Assembly: GCA_025454125.1 (NCBI GenBank)
Contig: JALOPA010000225.1
Span: 1-5,079 of the forward strand
Length of the DNA: 5,079 nt
From: Thermodesulfobacteriota bacterium
Lineage (GTDB): Bacteria; Desulfobacterota; DSM-4660; Desulfatiglandales; HGW-15
Direction: 5' to 3'
The notes beneath the pieces are model-generated. The model was not told where the DNA came from and searched no databases. It worked only from the letters and a program-made list of their open reading frames with translations. Both the position numbers and the translations under genes were made by a program. The number at the start of each line of letters is the position of its first letter. The stretch's first letter is position 1. This document shows, in pieces, positions 1-5,079 of the stretch.

Positions 1-2008
1 AGACCTTGCGGGTGATCTCACGCAGAACCGCCTGAACATCCATCCCTTCCAGGGTATAGTGGATCCTCCGAGCCATCCCGCCCAGCTCTTTGTCCTTTTC
101 CACAAGAAAGACCTCGAACCCCTGGCCGGCCAGGCTGAGAGCGCTGGACATGCCAGCCAGGCCCCCTCCGACCACAAGCGCCCTCTTGTCGACAGGCAGC
201 TCGTACTCCTGAAGAGGCTCCAGAAGAGCGGTTCGGGCCACGGACATTCGAACAATTTCCTTTGCCTTCTTCGTGGCCGCATCTTTTTCTTTGGAGTGAA
301 CCCAGGAGCAGTGCTCCCGGATGTTGGCCATGTCGAAGAAATACTGGTTGATTCCCCCTTCACGCAGCGTGTCGCGAAAGAGCGGCTCATGGGTCCTGGG
401 TGTGCAGGCGGCGACCACCACGCGGTTGAGCCCTTTTTCCCGGATCTTGTCCGCAATCTGCTGGGCATTGTCCGTGGAGCAGGCAAAGATGCTCTCCTGC
501 GCGTGCACTACATTGCCCAGGGTGGACGCGTATTCGACAACCGAAGGGACGTCCACCACCCGTCCGATGTTGGCCCCGCAGTGGCACACAAAAACGCCCA
601 CCCTGGGTTCCTCCCCTGACACATCTCTCTCCGGCGGATACACCCTTTCTTTGTCCAAATACCCCCGCCGGTAAGCCAGGAGCTGACCGCAAAGGGAACC
701 GGCGCCGCTGGCCGTCACCACCGACTCAGGGATATCAATGGGACCCTGGAAGGCTCCACTCACAAAGATTCCCGGCCTGGAGGTCTCCATGGGGTTGAGA
801 GGGTTGGTCTTGCAGAATCCCCGAGCGTCGAGCTCGATGCCGAACTTGGCGGACAGGCCCTTGAAATCACGCGGAGGGTTCAATCCGACAGAGAGGACCA
901 CCATGTCGAACTCCTCTTCCTTTACCCCTTGCTCGGCCGTGGCGTATCTCAGCGTCACATTCTTGGTCTCAGGGATCTCTCTTCCGATGGACACGTAGCT
1001 TCGGATGAAGCGAACGCCGGGGAGGTTTTCGGTTCTCTGGCAGAATCGCTCGAAGTCCTTGCCGTAGGAGCGAATGTCGTTGTGGAACACCGTGGCCTTG
1101 GCCTCGGCGTCATGATCTTTGGTGAGGATCACCTGCTTCTGAGTGTAGGTGCAGCACACGGCTGAACAGTAGGAGTTGTCGCCCGGCGTCACCCGTCTGG
1201 AACCGACACAGTGGATCCACGCGATGTTGTGGGGATGCTTCTTGTCGGAGGGCCGCAGGATCTCGCCTTCGAAGGGCCCGGTGGCACAGAGCAGCCGCTC
1301 GAAGTCAAGGCTGGTGACCACGTTCTCGAACTTCCCGTAGCCGTAGTCGCCCTTCCCCTTAGGGTCAAAGACCTCATAGCCCGGAGCCAGGATGATCGCG
1401 CCCACTTCAACGGTCAGCGTCTCCTCCTCCTGATGAAGATCGATCGCCTTGTTCTTACAGACCCCCCTGCAAATGCTGCATTTCTCTCCCTGGAGGTAGA
1501 GGCAGCTGTCCGGGTCTATGTAGGTGACCAGGGGAACTGCCTGAGAAAAATAGATGTGGATGGCTTTGTTCAAAGACAGATCCTGATTGTACTTGTCCGG
1601 GACCTTGACCGGGCAGTACTCCACACAGGCCGTGCAGCCCGTGCACCGGTCCTCCTTGATGTATCTGGGCTTCTTGGTGAGGCTCACCTTGAAGTTTCCT
1701 GCTTCGCCTTTGACGCTGTCCACTTCCGTGTAGGTCAGAATCTCTATATTGGGATGCCTGGCACATTCAATGAACTTGGGAGACTCGATGCACATGGAGC
1801 AGTCATTGGTGGGGAAGGTCTTGTCGAGCTGGGCCATCTTGCCGCCGATGGTCGGAGCTCGTTCAACCAGGTAAACCTTGAAGCCGGCCGTCGCAAGGTC
1901 AAGAGAGGCCTGAATGCCGCTGATCCCCCCGCCCACAACCATGACGTCGCCAGAGGGGCTGTCGGCGGAAGGGTCTGTACCCTGTCCTTTGATCGCTTCT
2001 TTTTCCAC
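1..2008 (-). CDS. hdrA: HdrA-family flavo-iron-sulfur electron-transfer subunit (tandem HdrA, BamE-like), 3' end outside window
   Basis: This is the soluble heterodisulfide reductase A family, which carries flavin and [4Fe-4S] clusters and moves electrons between donors and a partner enzyme in the cytoplasm. The frame is open for 669 codons and has no stop before the left edge, so the C-terminus is missing. Seen in order: a Rossmann motif VVGGGISG at residues 24-31; the HdrA signature TFPTNDCSMC at 64-73; a ferredoxin motif C122-x2-C125-x2-C128-x3-C132; a second set at C169, C177, C180 and C184; CVGSR at 267-271; and YCSAVCC at 280-286. A complete HdrA N-terminal domain then begins at about 468 (VCHCGANIG, ACTPRTHEP, MANIREHCSWVH). 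A second Rossmann motif, VVGGGLAG, follows at 612-619 with GGMARR at 643-648. The GTG at 2008 is chosen because it follows GGACGGAG and lies just before the flavin fold. It sits 30 bp after the bamC-like stop. I am sure of the family; the Bam letter is less certain. Confidence 0.93.
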   Translation of the reverse strand, partial: MEKEAIKGQGTDPSADSPSGDVMVVGGGISGIQASLDLATAGFKVYLVERAPTIGGKMAQLDKTFPTNDCSMCIESPKFIECARHPNIEILTYTEVDSVKGEAGNFKVSLTKKPRYIKEDRCTGCTACVEYCPVKVPDKYNQDLSLNKAIHIYFSQAVPLVTYIDPDSCLYLQGEKCSICRGVCKNKAIDLHQEEETLTVEVGAIILAPGYEVFDPKGKGDYGYGKFENVVTSLDFERLLCATGPFEGEILRPSDKKHPHNIAWIHCVGSRRVTPGDNSYCSAVCCTYTQKQVILTKDHDAEAKATVFHNDIRSYGKDFERFCQRTENLPGVRFIRSYVSIGREIPETKNVTLRYATAEQGVKEEEFDMVVLSVGLNPPRDFKGLSAKFGIELDARGFCKTNPLNPMETSRPGIFVSGAFQGPIDIPESVVTASGAGSLCGQLLAYRRGYLDKERVYPPERDVSGEEPRVGVFVCHCGANIGRVVDVPSVVEYASTLGNVVHAQESIFACSTDNAQQIADKIREKGLNRVVVAACTPRTHEPLFRDTLREGGINQYFFDMANIREHCSWVHSKEKDAATKKAKEIVRMSVARTALLEPLQEYELPVDKRALVVGGGLAGMSSALSLAGQGFEVFLVEKDKELGGMARRIHYTLEGMDVQAVLREITRKV

Positions 2009-2012
2009 GTTT

Positions 2013-2023
2013 CTCCGTCCTTC
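2013..2023 (-). promoter_or_regulatory. Ribosome binding site deciding the GTG start of the HdrA-like gene
   Basis: On the minus strand GAAGGACGGAG ends four bases before the GTG at 2008. The next in-frame ATG is residue 23, inside the first Rossmann strand, and would break the flavin fold. This supports the GTG start. Confidence 0.65.
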
Positions 2024-2038
2024 CCAGAGCTTTCCGGC

Positions 2039-2590
2039 TCAGTCCCTGGACAAGCGGCTGAAGGTTTCCATGAGCCGCTTCTTCCCGTGTTTCTTGACCA
2101 ACTGTTCGTAGGCCATCTCCATGTCCCCTCGTTCCACCTCCTCTTCGGCTTTCACCTCTTCTTCCCTTTCCTCGTAGGTCAGGGCCCCGAAGGTGCACGC
2201 GTCCACGCACATCGGCTTTTCGAGTGGAGGAACGTTTTCACACATGTCGCACTTGAGGGGGAGACCGGAATCCGGTTCTTTGAACGCATCCCTCGACGGG
2301 CACGAGGCCGGGCAGAAGGTGCACGCATCGTACTCCTTGCCGTCCACCACATAACGGTTTCTCCCGTTGCACTCCGCTTGGGTATAGTCCCCGGCTCGGA
2401 TCGGCACAAAGATGTCGCGCACTTCGTCCATGATGACCATGATCCGGGAACGGGCGGTGTTCACGGAGCTGTATTTCGGTACGGCGTGGAAGGCGGAGCA
2501 CGCGATCTCACACGCCCTGCACCCCACGCACTTCTTGGTGTCCACCTTGATCTCTTTAACGATTTTTGTTTTCTTCGCCTTTTTGTCCAC
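2039..2590 (-). CDS. bamC: BamC-like ferredoxin subunit with three predicted [4Fe-4S] clusters
   Basis: This is a small cytoplasmic iron-sulfur protein of 183 aa, about the size of BamC (roughly 20 kDa), which pairs with BamB and relays electrons to its active site. Seen: C21-x2-C24-x2-C27-x3-C31, a lone C74, C90-x2-C93-x3-C97, C114-x2-C117, and C128-x3-C132. These 12 cysteines are all the protein has, which is exactly enough for three [4Fe-4S] clusters. No signal peptide is present, so this is not an exported molybdoenzyme beta subunit. Residues 138-183 are rich in Glu, Lys and Arg, carry no cysteine and look helical. The start is GTG at 2590, preceded by AAGGAAGGGAG that overlaps the bamB-like stop. 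The 17-bp gap to that gene indicates co-transcription and tight pairing. Other HycB/DmsB-like four-cluster ferredoxins are related, but the context favours BamC. Confidence 0.85.
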   Translation of the reverse strand: MDKKAKKTKIVKEIKVDTKKCVGCRACEIACSAFHAVPKYSSVNTARSRIMVIMDEVRDIFVPIRAGDYTQAECNGRNRYVVDGKEYDACTFCPASCPSRDAFKEPDSGLPLKCDMCENVPPLEKPMCVDACTFGALTYEEREEEVKAEEEVERGDMEMAYEQLVKKHGKKRLMETFSRLSRD

Positions 2591-2597
2591 GGTGACG

Positions 2598-2608
2598 CTC
2601 CCTTCCTT
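2598..2608 (-). promoter_or_regulatory. Ribosome binding site of the bamC-like gene, overlapping the bamB-like stop codon
   Basis: The minus strand reads AAGGAAGGGAG, then seven bases, then GTG at 2590. The first base of the site is the last base of the TAA stop at 2610-2608, so translation of the two subunits is probably coupled. Confidence 0.65.
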
Positions 2609-4566
2609 TATCCCTTCGCTTTCCTGGCCCTGGCATCGTTGAGGGCTGTCGGTTCATTTCCCGACAAAACGCCTCGTTTGATCAGGTCCTCTGCCACGTA
2701 GCCCAAGCTCAATTTCTCCAGGGTCTCTTTAGTGGGAATCCCATCAAAGGTCCAGCCCTTGAAGTCATAGTACTTGGTCAGCAGCAGCTGCTCGTACTCC
2801 TCATTCCTGACCGCCCAGTGATCTTCAGGCGGCCTCTCCATGGATCTCCTCAGGCCCAATCGGTTGTTGAGGGCCCGGATCAGATTCCGGTTCCTCCGGA
2901 AGCATTCCCACAGTCTGTCTTTGTCGAACTCTACCCCTGTCGCGTGGGTGATGATCTGAGGCATGTTCCACACGTGATACCCGGTGGTACCGCCGAACTG
3001 GCCCCGGAAGGAGGACACGAATCCGCAGAACCCTAAAGAATCGTCCAGGTAGTGCATGCACTCATTCCAATCCGTGATAGCGCACATGGCGTCGTCGGGC
3101 AACTGATCCCGTTTGACCCACTGCCGGAACCATTCTACGAACTTCTTGTCCGGGACCGCGACCCACTTTTGAATGAACTCTTCCTTCAGCTCCGGATCCG
3201 TGATCGGGTCTTGCGGGAAGGAGCCTTCAATCTGGGTGATGGCCATGTCCTCGCCGGTGGCGATCATGAGGAAGTAGGCCGGATTGAGCTTGCCGAGCTT
3301 GATGGGCAGCTGTTCAAATTTCTTGACCGTGTTGTGATCGAATTTTTCTGCGCCCTTGCCGATGATGGCCGCCGCGCCGGAAGTGCCGTGGGCGAGGATA
3401 TCTCCAATGCCCTCCCGATGGGATATCTTTTCAATGAGGTAGTAAAATCTTCCCCTCACATCGGAGGGCATCCCCGGAAAGTCCTTATCAGTCAGAATGC
3501 CGTGCTCCAGGAGCTCAAGGGCGAAGGCGATGACCTGGGGAGTGGAGTAGGAGTCCAGCCCCAGGTCCTGCGCAACGCCGAGGATCTCGTAGGTGAAGTC
3601 CAGCTCCTGGAAGGAGGCCATGTGATAGGTGTCTTTCCCGTAGCACTTGTAGGAGAATCGTCTGCGGTTCGGCCACTGAATGACGTTGTGGCACGCCTTG
3701 GGGCAGTTCCAGCATCCTGTCTGGCGGCTCATGTGATCGTATTTCAGATTCCGCCACCTCTCCTCGAGTGTGGAGCTCCAGAAAGTCTTTCGGCGGATGC
3801 GGGCATTGCCCCAGGAGAAATTGTTGTGATGGAAGCTGTCATCTTCATCAACCGCCATCCAGTCCCCGATGTTGGGGTTCGCGTCCAGCTCCTTCCTCAG
3901 ACGGGAGCACATCTCCCAGAGTTCCGCGGGGTGGGCGATATTGACGTCTTTGGTGCCCCGGACGGCAATGGCTTTCAGCTTTTTGGCCCCCATGACCGGC
4001 CCGACCGTTCGGGCGGCGCTCGAGTTGCCGCAGTCGATGGAAGCCATAATGACCCTGTTTTCGCCGGCCGGACCAATGGCCGCCACCCAGGCTCTCCTGT
4101 CGTGCAGCTCCTCCTGGATCAGTCGCTGCGTGTCATACATGCCTTTGCCTCGGAGATGCCTGGCATCCCGGATCTCCACCTTGTCGTTGTGGATCGCCAG
4201 GTAGACCAGGTCGGGCGCCTCGCCCCGGATGACGATTCGGTCGTAACCGGCCATTTTCATTTCAGCCCCGAAAAATCCGCCGATCAGGGAATGCCCCATC
4301 AAACCGTTCAAGGGGGCAATGGTGTCGACCGACACTCGGTTTGCGCCTGGAACGCAGGTGCCGTTCAGAAGGCCGTTTCCGAAGATGAGCAGATTGTCGG
4401 GAGACCAGGGATCGGTTTCCGGCGGAACCCGATCATAGAGCAGCTTTGCGTTCATGCCGTTGCCGCCCAGATACAATGCCGTGTCCTTCGGATCGGTCTC
4501 CACCTTGTCGATGCTTCCCCGTGACAAATCCACTTCCAGTTGGAACCCTGTTTCAGCGTACCTCAT
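2608..4566 (-). CDS. bamB: BamB-like tungstopterin subunit (AOR family; class II benzoyl-CoA reductase-like catalytic subunit)
   Basis: This is a full-length AOR-family protein of 652 aa, about the length of BamB, the subunit that reduces the ring of benzoyl-CoA in obligate anaerobes. Seen: an N-terminal AOR bispterin domain (MRYAETGFQLEVDLSRGSI, YLGGNGMNAKLLYDRVPPE at 32-50, GGFFGAEMKMAGYD at 96-109); C285-x2-C288-x3-C292 plus C514 in DSLGFC, the standard AOR [4Fe-4S] ligand set; and C308, exactly 23 residues after C285, which by spacing matches the cysteine that binds tungsten in BamB. The BamB-like stretches WGNARIRRKTFW (252-263), EQLPIKLGKLNPAY (418-431) and TQIEGSFPQ (444-452) favour BamB over ordinary aldehyde oxidoreductases. 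H246 aligns with the catalytic His260 of Geobacter BamB. Two other active-site positions differ, so the substrate is uncertain. The ATG at 4566 has AGAGGGGT six bases upstream. It probably works with the next two genes. Confidence 0.88.
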   Translation of the reverse strand: MRYAETGFQLEVDLSRGSIDKVETDPKDTALYLGGNGMNAKLLYDRVPPETDPWSPDNLLIFGNGLLNGTCVPGANRVSVDTIAPLNGLMGHSLIGGFFGAEMKMAGYDRIVIRGEAPDLVYLAIHNDKVEIRDARHLRGKGMYDTQRLIQEELHDRRAWVAAIGPAGENRVIMASIDCGNSSAARTVGPVMGAKKLKAIAVRGTKDVNIAHPAELWEMCSRLRKELDANPNIGDWMAVDEDDSFHHNNFSWGNARIRRKTFWSSTLEERWRNLKYDHMSRQTGCWNCPKACHNVIQWPNRRRFSYKCYGKDTYHMASFQELDFTYEILGVAQDLGLDSYSTPQVIAFALELLEHGILTDKDFPGMPSDVRGRFYYLIEKISHREGIGDILAHGTSGAAAIIGKGAEKFDHNTVKKFEQLPIKLGKLNPAYFLMIATGEDMAITQIEGSFPQDPITDPELKEEFIQKWVAVPDKKFVEWFRQWVKRDQLPDDAMCAITDWNECMHYLDDSLGFCGFVSSFRGQFGGTTGYHVWNMPQIITHATGVEFDKDRLWECFRRNRNLIRALNNRLGLRRSMERPPEDHWAVRNEEYEQLLLTKYYDFKGWTFDGIPTKETLEKLSLGYVAEDLIKRGVLSGNEPTALNDARARKAKG

Positions 4567-4572
4567 TTTTTT

Positions 4573-4580
4573 ACCCCTCT
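4573..4580 (-). promoter_or_regulatory. Ribosome binding site of the bamB-like gene
   Basis: The minus strand reads AGAGGGGT followed by six A bases and the ATG at 4566. The spacing is good, and the A-rich spacer is probably unstructured. Confidence 0.6.
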
Positions 4581-4589
4581 AAAGCTCTT

Positions 4590-4611
4590 CGCAGCCGGGT
4601 GTCCGCCTGCG
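4590..4611 (-). other. Hairpin in the leader between the small gene and the bamB-like gene
   Basis: On the minus strand CGCAG pairs with CTGCG. One G/G mismatch and three further GC pairs follow, closing on the loop ACAC (22 nt in all). It ends 23 bases before the bamB-like ATG and leaves the ribosome site free. There is no T run, so it is not an intrinsic terminator. It may stabilise or mark a processing point in the mRNA, which is inference only. Confidence 0.4.
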
Positions 4612-4648
4612 CCGATTGTTCGTAACTCAGGTGCATCCACGGCTGTTT

Positions 4649-4855
4649 CTAATGACGAGCCGTCATGGAACCATGTCCGCCTTTCTTTTCCTTGACTTCG
4701 ATTTTCTTCGGCTCTCTTGCCGGTGGCGCTACAGGAGTTTCTGTGACGGGAAGCAGCCAAACAATGTCTTTCAGCGAATCCCTGAGAATCTGCTCTGCCG
4801 CTTCCCTATTCGGTGCTTCGATCTCCTTGACGTTGCAGTAAACTCTGAAAAACAT
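4649..4855 (-). CDS. Small conserved-looking protein of unknown function, first gene of the cluster
   Basis: I do not recognise this 68-aa protein. Residues 1-10 (MFFRVYCNVK) look like a beta strand. Residues 12-30 (IEAPNREAAEQILRDSLKD) look like an amphipathic helix. Residues 31-36 (IVWLLP) are hydrophobic. Residues 37-50 are proline-rich and 50-60 are lysine-rich. It has no signal peptide and no transmembrane segment of full length, and its single cysteine (C7) gives no metal motif. The ATG at 4855 lies seven bases after GGAGG within the run GGAGGAGGGT, the best ribosome site in the window. This, together with the fold-like strand-helix pattern, makes it more likely real than chance. The stop is TAG at 4651-4649, 82 bp before the bamB-like start. 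The same orientation suggests one transcript. An assembly or accessory role in the Bam-like complex is possible but not shown. Confidence 0.62.
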   Translation of the reverse strand: MFFRVYCNVKEIEAPNREAAEQILRDSLKDIVWLLPVTETPVAPPAREPKKIEVKEKKGGHGSMTARH

Positions 4856-4860
4856 ATGTT

Positions 4861-4870
4861 ACCCTCCTCC
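4861..4870 (-). promoter_or_regulatory. Strong ribosome binding site of the small first gene
   Basis: The minus strand reads GGAGGAGGGT, a near-perfect Shine-Dalgarno sequence, with the ATG at 4855 seven bases after its second GGAGG. It is the main evidence that the 68-aa reading frame is translated. Confidence 0.65.
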
Positions 4871-4914
4871 GACCGTTTGACGATACCGAAAAACCCTGTT
4901 TTGCCGTCTCTGGT

Positions 4915-4983
4915 GTCATTCCCGCGAAAGCGGGAATCCAGGCTTTCTTGGTTTTTCTGGACTCCCGCCTTCGCGGGAGTGAC
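4915..4983. repeat. REP-like inverted repeat (two ATTCCCGC/GCGGGAAT-type hairpins)
   Basis: Arms at 4915-4941 and 4957-4983 are inverted copies matching at 24 of 27 positions, separated by 15 bases. Each arm is itself a small hairpin with an eight-pair stem: ATTCCCGC-GAAA-GCGGGAAT on the left and ACTCCCGC-CTTC-GCGGGAGT on the right. The motif family is the common dispersed REP-type repeat of many Gram-negative genomes, which also produces the well-known false peptide containing PAFAGVT. It lies in the leader upstream of the first gene, so it could affect transcription, mRNA stability or supercoiling there. No transposase is nearby. Confidence 0.85.
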
Positions 4984-5020
4984 GACCTGAGGCACTCGAA
5001 TGGATCGAGATGACGACTCA

Positions 5021-5039
5021 TTTGCAAGACCTGACGCCG
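5021..5039. repeat. Possible fragment of a dispersed repeat (GTCAGGTCTTGCAAAT-type motif)
   Basis: The minus strand reads GGCGTCAGGTCTTGCAAAT. From memory, a closely similar GGGGTCAGGTCTTGCA motif occurs in many copies in deltaproteobacterial genomes, often near IS200-like or REP-associated transposases. One copy alone proves nothing here, so this is a tentative call. Confidence 0.3.
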
Positions 5040-5079
5040 GTTTCCTATACCGTTATGATCGTTCGGTGCAGGTTGCCCA

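Larger units (their letters stand above)
4856..5079. other. Upstream non-coding region of the cluster
   Basis: These 224 bases hold the ribosome site, the REP-like repeat and the possible repeat fragment. No convincing promoter is visible on the minus strand. The best sigma-70 match is TTGCAA, 17 bases, TCCATT (about 4998-5026), which is weak. No sigma-54 GG-N10-GC site was seen. Reading frames through the repeat give only the false peptides typical of REP elements. The true promoter may lie beyond the right edge. Confidence 0.5.

Noticed and set aside
59..619. Plus-strand frame near the left edge
   Set aside because: It is antisense to conserved HdrA sequence, including VCHCG and ACTPRTHEP, and has no own support.
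2006..2041. In-frame TGA between the bamC-like and HdrA-like genes that might be read through or recoded as selenocysteine
   Set aside because: The two genes share a frame and no other stop separates them, but the HdrA-like gene has its own ribosome site and GTG, and no selenocysteine hairpin is evident after the TGA.
1211..2701. Long plus-strand open frame (496 codons) opposite the HdrA-like and bamC-like genes
   Set aside because: It is antisense to well-recognised genes, crosses two gene borders and shows no domain; long mirror frames are common in GC-rich coding DNA.
3052..4524. Long plus-strand open frame (490 codons) opposite the bamB-like gene
   Set aside because: It lies wholly antisense to a full-length AOR-family gene and has no recognisable motif.
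4652..4666. Small palindrome ATGACG-AGC-CGTCAT at the end of the small gene
   Set aside because: The six-pair stem is too weak and has no T run, so it is not a terminator and may be chance.
4563..4760. Minus-strand 65-codon frame whose stop overlaps the bamB-like ATG as ATGA
   Set aside because: The overlap looks like coupling, but it needs a TTG start without a good ribosome site, overlaps the better-supported 68-aa gene in another frame and has no fold-like pattern.
4915..4983. REP-like repeat read as an intrinsic terminator of an upstream gene
   Set aside because: No T run follows the stem on either strand, and both arms match a dispersed repeat family instead.
4616..5027. Several short frames on both strands running through the REP-like repeat
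   Set aside because: They contain the PRKRES and PAFAGVT peptide strings that REP repeats generate by chance in many genomes.
5000..5079. Plus-strand ATG frame open to the right edge (26 codons)
   Set aside because: It is too short, has no ribosome site and starts next to repeat sequence.

Overview
The window carries one minus-strand gene cluster that fills almost all of it. It encodes a tungsten-type, class II benzoyl-CoA reductase-like (Bam) redox module. The aldehyde:ferredoxin oxidoreductase (AOR)-family catalytic subunit, the three-cluster ferredoxin partner and the long HdrA-type flavoprotein together suggest a strictly anaerobic, high-GC bacterium. Desulfobacterota relatives (sulfate reducers, syntrophs or Geobacter-like aromatic degraders) fit best. 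That placement is inferred from gene content and is not proven by the sequence.

Layout in the direction of transcription (right to left): 5079-4856 is a non-coding leader holding a REP-like inverted repeat (4915-4983) and a conserved-looking repeat fragment (about 5021-5039). 4855-4649 is a 68-aa protein of unknown function with a very strong ribosome binding site. After an 82-bp gap with a hairpin, 4566-2608 encodes a 652-aa BamB-like tungstopterin subunit. After 17 bp, 2590-2039 encodes a 183-aa BamC-like ferredoxin with exactly 12 cysteines. After 30 bp, 2008-1 encodes an HdrA-like flavo-iron-sulfur protein that leaves the window still open after 669 codons.

How the parts may work together: electrons would enter through the HdrA-type flavoprotein, pass through the BamC-like [4Fe-4S] relay and reach the W-bispterin/[4Fe-4S] site of the BamB-like subunit, where an aryl-CoA or similar low-potential substrate would be reduced (or oxidised in reverse). 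The HdrA protein looks like two HdrA units in tandem. It has a flavin module without the usual N-terminal HdrA domain, then a complete HdrA N-terminal domain, then a second flavin motif. Such an architecture fits flavin-based electron bifurcation or confurcation.

The most interesting point is that the BamB-like subunit keeps the metal and cluster ligands and one catalytic histidine. Two other active-site positions, as I remember them from Geobacter metallireducens BamB, appear changed, and a glycine-rich cofactor loop is one residue shorter. It may therefore be a paralogue with a different substrate. No RNA gene, transposase, CRISPR array or clear terminator was seen.
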